From contig DBXZ01000047.1 in NCBI GenBank assembly GCA_002309795.1, positions 1-19,817 of the forward strand: 19,817 bases of DNA, given 5' to 3'. The notes under the pieces were generated by a model. The model was given only the letters and a program-made list of their open reading frames with translations. It did not search any database and was not told where the DNA came from. Made by a program: the position numbers and the translations under genes. Of the stretch, positions 6,798 to 14,234 are shown piece by piece (positions within the stretch are counted from its first letter, which is position 1; each line of letters starts with the position of its first letter). Source of the DNA: Bacteroidales bacterium UBA1199 (GTDB lineage Bacteria; Bacteroidota; Bacteroidia; Bacteroidales; UBA932).

Positions 6798-9652
6798 AAT
6801 GATTCGTTATCGTCAAATCCAAAACCGTAATCGATACCCTTGTGGGTTGCGGGCACGCCGCGGGACATCCAGACGGGCATCGGGGCGCCCTTCAGGAAGT
6901 GGTCGAAGAACTGCTGCAGGCGGACGCTGAGGTCCTTGCGGTTGCGGCGTTCCTTGAGGTTGTGGGCCTCGTCGTTGTACTGGAGCATCCACGCCTGCTT
7001 GCCGCAGCGGCGCAGCGCGTTGAAGAATTCGATACCCTGCCACCACGGCACCGCGCCGTCCTGGTCGTTGTGCATGATCAGCACCGGGGTGGTGACGTTC
7101 GGCACGAAGAAGAGCGGGGAGTTCTCCACATAGAGGTCGAAGCCCTCCCAGAGGTCCTTGCCGATCCGGCTCTGTCCCTTTTCGTACTGTGCCGTGCGGG
7201 CCATGCCGCTCTCCCAGCGGATGCCGCCGTAAGCGGAGGTCATGTTGCTGACCGGTGCGCCGGCGCCCGCCGCTGCGAAACGGTTCGTCTGGGTAATCAG
7301 GTAAGCGGTCTGGTAGCCGCCCCAGCTCTGGCCCTGGATGCCGATATGGTCGCCGTCCACCCACGGGTACTCGCAGAGCATGTCCACGCCCGGCATCAGG
7401 AAGTTCATACAGCTCTTGCCCGGATGGCCGTCCTTGTAGCGCAGATCCGGCACGAATACGATGTAGCCGTTGCTCACGAAGAACGGAATATTGACCGTGG
7501 AGGCCGACGGAGACGGGATACGGGGAGAGTAAAGCGTCTCGGAGTAGCGTTCGTAGAAGTAGCAGATCACCGGGTATTTCTTTGCGGGATTGAAATCCTC
7601 CGGCTTGTAGAGCAGGCCTTCCGCCGGGGTGCCGTCCCAGGCCGTCCATTTGACCAGCTCCACGGTGCCCCAGTTATAGGCTTTCAGCTGCTCGCCGGTA
7701 TTGGTGAGCTTCTCCTGTTTCTTGAAGTTGTCGCGGGCAATCCAGATGTCGCTGCCCTCCTCGAAGTTGCCGCGGATGAACACTGCCGCCGGCTTGCGGC
7801 CGGTGCTGACAGCCAGGGACTGGTAGACGTAGGGGCCTTTGGCGAGGTTCTCCACCTTGGCCTTGCGGCGGGTAATATCGAGCCGGGCGATGCCGTTCTC
7901 CTTGGTCACTTCGTCGAAGGTGGTGAACCAGACCGGACGGTCGGTGAAGATCATGCCGCCGCGCGGCACGCGGATGTCGGTGCGGTTGTAGGGCATGGTC
8001 ACGCTGTAGGTGAGACGGTTCTCGCGGCCGAAGGTCTTGCGGACGGGAGCGGCGGCTCCGGTCGGGTCGATCTGCCACCAGTCGTACCGGTCGCGGATCC
8101 AGAAATACTTGCTGTCTTCGCTCCAGACGGCGCCTGCGTAAGCCCCCGGGAATGCCGGATGGTCATCCTCTTCATCGTAGAAAGCGTTGCCGATCGTGGA
8201 AGAGACTTCGCGGATCGTTCCCGCAGCGATATCGATCACATACCAGTTGCCGTCCTTTTCGTTGAAGCTGGCGGCATAGGCTCCGTCGGGAGATTCCTGG
8301 GCATAGGAGAGCGGAGATTCCTTCTCAATCAGCGTGCGTTTGCCGTTGCGCAGGTCAATCTGGTAAATATCGGAGCAGGCAGAATAATCCCACTGCCGCT
8401 GGATGCGGTACGGTTTGTCGTCGGCCACCATCACATAGTCGCCCTTGTATCCTTCGGGAATTTCCACGCTCTGCATTATCTCGTCTGCGAGCTGCACGAA
8501 GCTTTTGCCGTCATAACCGATCTTGGCCAGGTAGGTGCGGCCCTTTTCGTGGGAGAGGCGGTTGTTCTGGATGGTCTGGATATAATCCTCGTTCCAGACC
8601 CAGATGTCGAGTTTCGCCTGCTCGAAGTCCACCAGCGTGGTGTCTTTCTCGGGCGGAACCGGACGTGTGCCGAGCGTCAGATAGCCGTCGTAGAAGCGGA
8701 TGTCCGCACTCTGACCCAGTTCCCAGCCCCGGGCAAGGACGGATGCCTTGTGGGTCAGCAGCAAGGTGGGCTCGCCCCCGTTGTAGAGGTAGAGATCCTG
8801 CTGCTTGGCGGCATCTTTGGCGGTGTCGAGCGAAGCGTAGAACGCAATCCGGCCGCCCTCTTTTTCAAAGAAGAAATTGCCGAAGGAGGCCTTCTTCTCA
8901 CCGGTCAGCACCGGGGTGGAGGTCCTGGTGGCGGGATCGTACACGAAGAGGCCGCGCACGGTCACGGAATCCTTCTTGTCCGGTTTGGTGACGTACGCCA
9001 GGCGGTTGCCGGCGTGGTCGAACTTGAACGAATCCACACTCTTCAGCGTATCGATCACCATCGTCCTGATGTTGAGGACATAGAGGTTGTTCTTTACGGA
9101 AGGCTTCTCGGGTTTCTTGTCCCCGTTTTCGGGTTTTTCACCTTTCTCGGGCTTCTCGCCGTTCTTCCCCGGCTTAGCGGGAGCGGCTTTCACCTCTTCT
9201 TCCTTGAAGGCGATCCATTCGCCCAGATTCTCACCGCTCTTGAAGTTGGTGACGTTGGCGAACTCCCTGGCCTCACCGGTCTTGAGGTCCATCACGGCAA
9301 TCGAGCCTTTGGGACGCTCGTCAGGTTTCTTCTTGTCGATCTTGGCCTGGCGGGTCTCCTTGAAAGGCGGGGTGATGCGGTACACGGCCTTGGTTCCGTC
9401 GGCGCTGATCATGGCGCGGGAGGCGCGCTCAGCCGTGAAGGTCTTGCCGGTCTTTACATTATAAAGATACAGCATGCCGTCGCCCTCCTGGGGAGAGACG
9501 GCATAGACTGCCCATTCGCTGCCCTCCTGGATCACGGGGCGGTTGACGGATTTCCAACCGTCGTAGACGGAGTGGTCCAGTGCGGGCTTCTGGGCCCACA
9601 GAACCGCCGTGCTCAGCAGCAGCGTCAGGCAAAGGAGAAAGGAACGTTTCAT
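6794..9652 (-). CDS. Large secreted S9 family prolyl oligopeptidase (952 aa)
   Basis: Second S9 peptidase of the operon, larger than its neighbour and of a different subfamily. The chosen start gives a clear type I signal peptide (MKRSFLLCLTLLLSTAVLWA, cleavage before Gln21). An ATG 24 bp upstream at 9676 would add eight residues and sits 2 bp after the exporter's stop; either could be used. A propeller-type region fills about 30-670, interrupted at 156-184 by a Lys/Glu/Pro-rich linker. The catalytic domain has Ser776 in GQSWGGYQ, Asp865 in HNDQDGAVPW and His897 in NDEAHNL. The frame stays open upstream through the exporter gene in another register, but only the signal-peptide start makes sense. 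Periplasmic peptide hydrolysis is likely; substrate unknown. Confidence 0.92.
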   Translation of the reverse strand: MKRSFLLCLTLLLSTAVLWAQKPALDHSVYDGWKSVNRPVIQEGSEWAVYAVSPQEGDGMLYLYNVKTGKTFTAERASRAMISADGTKAVYRITPPFKETRQAKIDKKKPDERPKGSIAVMDLKTGEAREFANVTNFKSGENLGEWIAFKEEEVKAAPAKPGKNGEKPEKGEKPENGDKKPEKPSVKNNLYVLNIRTMVIDTLKSVDSFKFDHAGNRLAYVTKPDKKDSVTVRGLFVYDPATRTSTPVLTGEKKASFGNFFFEKEGGRIAFYASLDTAKDAAKQQDLYLYNGGEPTLLLTHKASVLARGWELGQSADIRFYDGYLTLGTRPVPPEKDTTLVDFEQAKLDIWVWNEDYIQTIQNNRLSHEKGRTYLAKIGYDGKSFVQLADEIMQSVEIPEGYKGDYVMVADDKPYRIQRQWDYSACSDIYQIDLRNGKRTLIEKESPLSYAQESPDGAYAASFNEKDGNWYVIDIAAGTIREVSSTIGNAFYDEEDDHPAFPGAYAGAVWSEDSKYFWIRDRYDWWQIDPTGAAAPVRKTFGRENRLTYSVTMPYNRTDIRVPRGGMIFTDRPVWFTTFDEVTKENGIARLDITRRKAKVENLAKGPYVYQSLAVSTGRKPAAVFIRGNFEEGSDIWIARDNFKKQEKLTNTGEQLKAYNWGTVELVKWTAWDGTPAEGLLYKPEDFNPAKKYPVICYFYERYSETLYSPRIPSPSASTVNIPFFVSNGYIVFVPDLRYKDGHPGKSCMNFLMPGVDMLCEYPWVDGDHIGIQGQSWGGYQTAYLITQTNRFAAAGAGAPVSNMTSAYGGIRWESGMARTAQYEKGQSRIGKDLWEGFDLYVENSPLFFVPNVTTPVLIMHNDQDGAVPWWQGIEFFNALRRCGKQAWMLQYNDEAHNLKERRNRKDLSVRLQQFFDHFLKGAPMPVWMSRGVPATHKGIDYGFGFDDNESL

Positions 9653-9678
9653 AGGAAAAGGGTGCTTGTTTTTCATTT

Positions 9679-10926
9679 TTAAGCGTGGTGGTGCAGGCGG
9701 GTCTTGCGTTTCCGGAAATACCAGGTGACGAGGATCATGCCCAGCACGATGGCGATGGCCACCTTGATGGCGGTGTACCAGGCCGTGAGAGCCGGGTGCA
9801 GCTGTTCGGTGAGCGTGTAGTAGGTGCTCCAGAAGATGCCGCCACCCGGAATCAGCGGGAAATTGCCGCAGACCAGGAAGATAGTGCTCGGGCACTTCAG
9901 CCGGATGGCCAGCACGATCGAGAGCAGCGCCACGACGAAAGCCCCGAAGAAGGTGGCTGCGCCGACTCCCAGCTGCGCATAGCGGTAGATCACCAGGTAC
10001 GTGATCCAACCCAGCATACCCACGACGCCGGCACTCAGGTAGTAGCGGCGCGGTACGCTGAAAAGGATGGCGAAGGCCACCGTGCCCATCAGGGCGGCAA
10101 GTGCCTGCAGGGGCAGGCCGGACGTCTGTGCGGAGGCGAAGGTGCCGTTCAACTGGATGATGCCGCCAATGAAGTAACTGTGTATCACAAAGGCCAGGCA
10201 GGTGCCCAGCGCAATGCAGAAGAACATCATCAGCGCATCCAGCAGCCGGGTGACGCCGGAGAGGTAATCCTCGTTGGCGAGGTCCCGGATGCCGTTGGTG
10301 AAGGCAACTCCCGGCACCAGCAGGATCAGGGTGCCGGCAATCATGTTGCCCAGATGCTCCCCGAATCCGAGATGGTGGAAGATGGCGCACAGTCCCGTCC
10401 CGACCAGACCGCCGAATATATTGCCCAGCATCTTCGAGAGATACGGCACGCTGACCGTCAGTACGAAGGTCCAGAGCAGGATGCCGGCCACGACGGCGGC
10501 CGCGCAGTCGAAGAGGCTTCCGCCGAAAACCGCGCAGAATCCGCCGGTGCCCAGTGCCGCGCCGATCAGCTGTTCCCAGACGGGTTTGCCGGGCAGCTTG
10601 CGGATATCGGCGACGCGTTTGCGTGCGTCGTCGAAGGTGCAGCCGGCGTTCTGGATGTCCCAGGAGAGCTGGTTGACGGCTATGATTTTGTCGAACCGCG
10701 CTCCCTTGATGGGCACGTACTTCACCCCGGCGTAGGAGTCGCCGGTGGTGATGATGCCGTTGCCCATCGTGAAGAAATTCTCTGAATTCTCGCCGTAGTT
10801 GGCGGCGATGCGCTTCATCGTTTCATCCACACGGGAGATCTCGGAGCCGTTTTCCAACAGGATGTGGCCGGCTTCCGAGGCGAGTTCCAGCACCTGGCTG
10901 GAGCGGGTAGGATCGGAGGTTTCCAT
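9679..10926 (-). CDS. Threonine/serine exporter family protein (ThrE-like, fused two-domain form)
   Basis: Inner-membrane exporter of the ThrE family; characterised members export threonine and serine by proton antiport. The 415-residue product has a soluble N-terminal region (about 1-115, including ENGSEISRVDETMKRIAANYG) typical of the family. About ten hydrophobic segments follow. The signature PGVAFTNGIRDL lies at 205-216. A second membrane block contains PLIPGGG at 357-363, matching the small ThrE_2-type domain, so both halves are fused in one chain. The protein ends in a basic/His tail. It is the first gene of the unit leading into two secreted peptidases. Its promoter is only weakly visible. 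Confidence 0.92.
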   Translation of the reverse strand: METSDPTRSSQVLELASEAGHILLENGSEISRVDETMKRIAANYGENSENFFTMGNGIITTGDSYAGVKYVPIKGARFDKIIAVNQLSWDIQNAGCTFDDARKRVADIRKLPGKPVWEQLIGAALGTGGFCAVFGGSLFDCAAAVVAGILLWTFVLTVSVPYLSKMLGNIFGGLVGTGLCAIFHHLGFGEHLGNMIAGTLILLVPGVAFTNGIRDLANEDYLSGVTRLLDALMMFFCIALGTCLAFVIHSYFIGGIIQLNGTFASAQTSGLPLQALAALMGTVAFAILFSVPRRYYLSAGVVGMLGWITYLVIYRYAQLGVGAATFFGAFVVALLSIVLAIRLKCPSTIFLVCGNFPLIPGGGIFWSTYYTLTEQLHPALTAWYTAIKVAIAIVLGMILVTWYFRKRKTRLHHHA

Positions 10927-10947
10927 TGAGGAATAGTTTCTCTGCTA

Positions 10948-10955
10948 CAAAGTTC
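10948..10955 (-). promoter_or_regulatory. Weak candidate -7 element for the exporter-peptidase operon
   Basis: GAACTTTG on the minus strand matches TAnnTTTG except for its first base and lies about 21 bp before the exporter ATG. No -33 TTTG is visible at the right distance. It is the best candidate in the divergent 154-bp gap, but weak. Confidence 0.3.
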
Positions 10956-10994
10956 GCAATAATTCTGAGCTTTCCTTCTTTTTGTGGAAAAATC

Positions 10995-11012
10995 ATACAT
11001 AGAATTATGTAT
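10995..11012 (+). promoter_or_regulatory. Palindromic operator ATACATA-N4-TATGTAT (site 1)
   Basis: A perfect 7-bp inverted repeat, ATACATA GAAT TATGTAT, is directly joined to the -33 region of the plus-strand promoter. It ends 22 bp before the -7 element. The same arms, spacer length and distance recur upstream of the sensor-kinase gene at 16051-16068. The position suits an activator touching RNA polymerase. The LuxR-type regulator encoded nearby is the obvious candidate, by inference. Confidence 0.7.
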
Positions 11013-11042
11013 TGTCCGCCCTTGTCGGAGGAGGTAACTTTG
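11011..11042 (+). promoter_or_regulatory. Bacteroidetes-type promoter for the peptide-lipoprotein operon
   Basis: The -7 element TAACTTTG (11035-11042) matches TAnnTTTG. ATTG (11011-11014), a near match to TTTG, lies 20 bp upstream and overlaps the end of the palindrome. The predicted start is near 11048, giving a leader of about 35-40 nt before the small gene. Confidence 0.7.
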
Positions 11043-11086
11043 CACAGCTGAAAAAATGCTTTGCAAATACCTAATTCTTAATGTAT

Positions 11087-11209
11087 ATGGAAAACAAAAA
11101 AGACTATGCAGCACCGATGATCAAACTGTTCGAGGTGCGGCCGCAACAGGTACTCTGCCTTTCCGCTCCGGACTTCAGAGACGGTGGTGATATCCCTTAC
11201 AACGACTAG
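11087..11209 (+). CDS. Small 40-aa protein of unknown function preceding a lipoprotein gene
   Basis: The frame encodes MENKKDYAAPMIKLFEVRPQ and continues QVLCLSAPDFRDGGDIPYND. An in-frame ATG at 11081 would add Met-Tyr. It resembles the many short Bacteroidales proteins I know of that begin with a basic stretch, a Y-x-AP motif and an amphipathic V/L segment, then L-C/A-x-S and a Gly/Asp-rich tail, and that often precede surface lipoprotein genes. No function is established. There is no signal peptide or membrane helix. It lies just downstream of a good promoter, and its stop codon is embedded in a strong Shine-Dalgarno sequence for the next gene, arguing for real translation and coupling. Confidence 0.7.
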   Translation: MENKKDYAAPMIKLFEVRPQQVLCLSAPDFRDGGDIPYND

Positions 11210-11213
11210 GAGG
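11208..11213 (+). promoter_or_regulatory. Strong Shine-Dalgarno sequence before the lipoprotein gene
   Basis: AGGAGG lies 8 bp before the ATG at 11222 and shares bases with the TAG stop of the small gene. Bacteroidetes rarely use such sites, and no other start in this window has one outside upstream coding sequence. It fixes the lipoprotein start and suggests coupled translation. Confidence 0.75.
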
Positions 11214-11221
11214 AAAAGACC

Positions 11222-13522
11222 ATGAAGAAAACCATTATCCTTTTGGCGGCCGTCGCCGCCCTTGCGCTTGTTTCCTGCCAGCCGAAAGAGCAATTCGGAG
11301 GTACCGGTTCTGAAAATCCCCAGGGCGTCCTGATGAGCCTCACGGCCAGCCTGGGTGACGCTACCCGTACGAATTATGAACTGGAAGGCAATGTCCTCAA
11401 ATGCACCTGGACCCTCGGCGACAGCGTCTCCGTCGTGTCGTTCAACGCAAACAGCAGCACGGCGACCGTTCGCAGCATCGACAACTTCGCCCTCAAGTCC
11501 GGTGACGGCTCCGCGAGCGGTGTGTTCGAAGGCTACTTCACCGGTGGGGATGCTGAACGTATCCTCGTGTTCTACCCGGTTCTCCAGCCGGTGGAAATGG
11601 ATCCGGACCTGGATATCCCGAATCCGGACGGTTACTGGGCATCCCGTCCCTTCAACGGTCGTACCGACCGCATCGACGTGGCCCGCGCCATCTATGGCGT
11701 CAAGAAAGGAACGGAGTATGTCCATTTTGACAATCAGCGTTATCCGTATGTAACCAGTAGCGGCGACCTGACTCCGGTCCGCGAGCGCAACGTCATCTTC
11801 GGAAACGCTCAGATTGTTGAGGTGAATGCGTACACGCATACCCTCAATGCCACGATGCAGAACCTTTATTCGGTCATCAAGCTGACGGCAGTCCTTCCTT
11901 CCGGCCTCACCGCTTCCGACGTGATCCAGAGAATTCGTCTGGAAACTTCTGCCGGCCTTTCTTTCGGTCCGAACGGCAACTGGGGATACCTGGCCGATCC
12001 TACGATGGTCCTCACCAAAAACACCGATTATCTGGATGTTTACTTCGGCAATATGAATCCGAGCGAGGGAACCTCCACCGGCATAAACCTTCCGGTCGAC
12101 CGCACGCTGGTCTGCTATATGGTCGCTTCCATCAAGGACCAGCCCGCTTCCACTACCTGGACGGTGACCGCTTATCATGAGAACGGCGATAAATATACGA
12201 AGACCATCACCCTGCCGTCGCTCACCTCTTTCGAGGCCGGCAAGATGTACCGCCTGACGGTCAACCTCGAGGGTACGGCTTCCCCCACGCCGCCCGCAGC
12301 TACCAACCTGAGCCCGATGAACCATACGGCCAACTGCTACGTGGTGGCTTCCGACACGCCGGGCATCTACAAGATCAAGAACTGCAAGGGAACCGATTTC
12401 AATTATCTGAACTCTACCGCCGTTTCAGCGGAGGTGCTCTGGGAGTCCCGGGCCAACGGCATGAATGTTCCTTCGGTTGGTGACATCATCGACGTTTCCG
12501 ACCCGGCCATCACGAACGGCATCGGCATCTACGACGACGGCTACGTCTATTTCAAGACCACCGGCGCCCGGGGCAATGCCCTGATCGCCGTCAAGGACGG
12601 CTCCGGGAACATCCTCTGGAGCTGGCATATCTGGTGCACGGGCGCTTCGTTCGACCCGACGACGGATTACCACGATGCAGACACCTACTACTTGATGAAA
12701 GTAAACCTCGGCGGCTTCAGCTACGATTACATGACCGGCGACAGCAACGGAGTGGGCAGCACGGAAACCGCAGGCCTGCTCTACCAGTTCGGCCGCAAGG
12801 ATCCGTTCCGCGGCGTCAAGAACCTCTATGCGGACAACGATCCGGTTCAGATTTACACCACCAATTCCGGCAACTGGAATTATGTCGAGAGCACCGTCGC
12901 GACCGGCACCGTGGCTTACGCGCACGCTCACCCGATGACCTACATCAAACCGAACCGCAACGGCGGCTATGGCAACATGGACTGGGTCTATACGGAAGGG
13001 GAAGAGCTGCAAGCCCGTGACCGCTGGAGCAGCAGCAATGACGATCCCTGCCCGTATGGATGGACCGTGATGGGCAGCTACAACGATATCCTTGGATGGG
13101 AAAAATCGGACTATATCCTGAATACCGACAAATATGCCGGCGTCAATTTCTTCCATGCAGATTTTCCTCACGGCAATGTTGACGCGTACTTCCCGTATGC
13201 CGGTTATATTGATGAGGATGGGAACGGTATTGTTCAGCAGTATTACGACTATCGTGGATATGGATACTACGATTACTTCCGTTACGCGGGCTTCTATTGG
13301 ACCACGAGCGGCGGAACCACCAAGTATCGCCAGTTTATGCGCATCCAGGACAGAAAGGCATACGACAACCCCTCCACGATGAACGAAGCAGATGACAACA
13401 AAGCTCCTATCGTCGAAATTATGCACACATACAATAGCGTCGATTGGGGTGTCTATATATGGGGACCGCAGATTGGTTGTGGCAATGCCATGTCGGTACG
13501 CTGCATGAAGATCAACAACTAA
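11222..13522 (+). CDS. Surface lipoprotein with fimbrillin-like N-terminus and FISUMP-type C-terminus (766 aa)
   Basis: Predicted outer-membrane lipoprotein: signal MKKTIILLAAVAALALVSC, with lipobox LVSC and Cys19 as the acylated residue. The next ~340 residues resemble Bacteroidales fimbrillin-family proteins (SLGDATRTNYELEGNVLKCT, WTLGDSVSVV, then LTSFEAGKMYRLTVNLEG). A Pro/Thr linker at about 350-360 leads to a FISUMP-like C-terminal half: NHTANCYVVASDTPGIYKIK, VLWES, GNALIAVKDGSGNILWSWHI, GLLYQFGRKDPFRG, DDPCPYGWTVMG and the terminal AMSVRCMKINN. A tyrosine-rich run at about 671-690 sits in the region before FYWTTSGG. No enzymatic motif was seen. Adhesion, glycan binding or self-assembly are possible. 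It is the second gene of the operon and ends at a strong terminator. Confidence 0.85.
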   Translation: MKKTIILLAAVAALALVSCQPKEQFGGTGSENPQGVLMSLTASLGDATRTNYELEGNVLKCTWTLGDSVSVVSFNANSSTATVRSIDNFALKSGDGSASGVFEGYFTGGDAERILVFYPVLQPVEMDPDLDIPNPDGYWASRPFNGRTDRIDVARAIYGVKKGTEYVHFDNQRYPYVTSSGDLTPVRERNVIFGNAQIVEVNAYTHTLNATMQNLYSVIKLTAVLPSGLTASDVIQRIRLETSAGLSFGPNGNWGYLADPTMVLTKNTDYLDVYFGNMNPSEGTSTGINLPVDRTLVCYMVASIKDQPASTTWTVTAYHENGDKYTKTITLPSLTSFEAGKMYRLTVNLEGTASPTPPAATNLSPMNHTANCYVVASDTPGIYKIKNCKGTDFNYLNSTAVSAEVLWESRANGMNVPSVGDIIDVSDPAITNGIGIYDDGYVYFKTTGARGNALIAVKDGSGNILWSWHIWCTGASFDPTTDYHDADTYYLMKVNLGGFSYDYMTGDSNGVGSTETAGLLYQFGRKDPFRGVKNLYADNDPVQIYTTNSGNWNYVESTVATGTVAYAHAHPMTYIKPNRNGGYGNMDWVYTEGEELQARDRWSSSNDDPCPYGWTVMGSYNDILGWEKSDYILNTDKYAGVNFFHADFPHGNVDAYFPYAGYIDEDGNGIVQQYYDYRGYGYYDYFRYAGFYWTTSGGTTKYRQFMRIQDRKAYDNPSTMNEADDNKAPIVEIMHTYNSVDWGVYIWGPQIGCGNAMSVRCMKINN

Positions 13523-13541
13523 TGCACTCCGCAGACAACAG

Positions 13542-13573
13542 GAAGGGCGACCGCAAGGCCGCCCTTCTTTTTT
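13542..13573 (+). terminator. Intrinsic terminator of the peptide-lipoprotein operon
   Basis: The arms GAAGGGCG-a-CC and GG-c-CGCCCTTC (11 positions, one mismatch) enclose a GCAA tetraloop and are followed by six Ts. It starts 19 bp after the lipoprotein stop. The minus-strand side has no T-run, so it should act mainly on plus-strand transcripts, although the response-regulator gene converges on it. Confidence 0.9.
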
Positions 13574-13589
13574 GCTTCACGCAATAAAA

Positions 13590-14234
13590 CTAAAGGGTGA
13601 TGAGTTCCTTCTTGATGGCGTAGAGCACCAGCTCCACCGTGTTGTTGATGCCGAGCTTGCGGAAGATATTGTTCTTGATGGTGACCACCGTCAGGTACTT
13701 GATGCCCAGCTGGCCGGCGATTTCCTTGTATTGCAGGCCCTTGCAGCTGAGGCGGATGACATCCAGCTCCCGCGGTGTGAAAAGGCTGTCGGAGGCCTTC
13801 TTGGCAAAACTGATGCGCTCGATGAGCCGGGCGATGTCGGTGCCGAAAAATTCATAGCCGGCGGCGACGCTGCGGATGGCGGATAGCATCGTCTGCTTGT
13901 CGCTGCCTTTGGAGAGAAAACCGTCGATGCCGATATTCAGCAGTGGCTCCAGCGTGGCCAGCGAAGTGTCGCTCGAAAGTACCAGAAGCGACACATCGGG
14001 CATCTCGGCCCGCATCCGCCGCGCCAGTTCGATACCGTCCATGCCGGGCATCATAATGTCGAGCAGCATGACATTCGGAAGGGGGTTCATGGAAGCGAGC
14101 ATGGCGAGCGCCTTGGCTCCGTCCGCCGCCGTCCCGACGATCTCGATGTCGGTCTGCCCTTCCAGCATGGCCCGGATACCCATCAGCATCAGCGGATGGT
14201 CGTCAACCAATAGGATGCGGATCGGATCAGCCAT
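13590..14234 (-). CDS. LuxR/NarL-family response regulator
   Basis: Two-component response regulator of 214 residues, with start MADPIRILLVDDHP. An in-frame ATG at 14252 is possible but would lie deeper inside the kinase gene. The receiver domain (about 4-120) has acidic residues Asp11/Asp12, phospho-acceptor Asp59 in MLLDIMMPGMDG, Ser87 and Lys109 in FLSKG. The output domain (about 150-210) is a LuxR-type helix-turn-helix (LFTPRELDVIRLSCKGLQYK, then EIAGQLGIKYLTVVTIKNNI), the class that binds short inverted repeats. Its start overlaps the kinase stop by 8 bp, so the pair is co-transcribed and probably coupled. The operator ATACATA-N4-TATGTAT before its own operon and before the peptide-lipoprotein operon is the likely target, by inference. 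Confidence 0.95.
   Translation of the reverse strand: MADPIRILLVDDHPLMLMGIRAMLEGQTDIEIVGTAADGAKALAMLASMNPLPNVMLLDIMMPGMDGIELARRMRAEMPDVSLLVLSSDTSLATLEPLLNIGIDGFLSKGSDKQTMLSAIRSVAAGYEFFGTDIARLIERISFAKKASDSLFTPRELDVIRLSCKGLQYKEIAGQLGIKYLTVVTIKNNIFRKLGINNTVELVLYAIKKELITL

Noticed and set aside
4719..6830. About 700-codon open frame antisense to the 696-aa peptidase
   Set aside because: In register with the real gene, with no family features.
6842..9682. About 946-codon open frame antisense to the 952-aa peptidase
   Set aside because: Same in-register codon-bias effect; the opposite strand encodes a complete S9 peptidase with signal peptide and triad.
9653..10390. Upstream extension of the 952-aa peptidase frame to 10390
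   Set aside because: It overlaps the exporter gene out of frame and would bury the signal peptide in the middle of the protein.
11078..13426. Two long minus-strand frames opposite the lipoprotein gene
   Set aside because: The lipoprotein has a lipobox, domain motifs, a promoter, a Shine-Dalgarno site and a terminator; the opposite frames have none.
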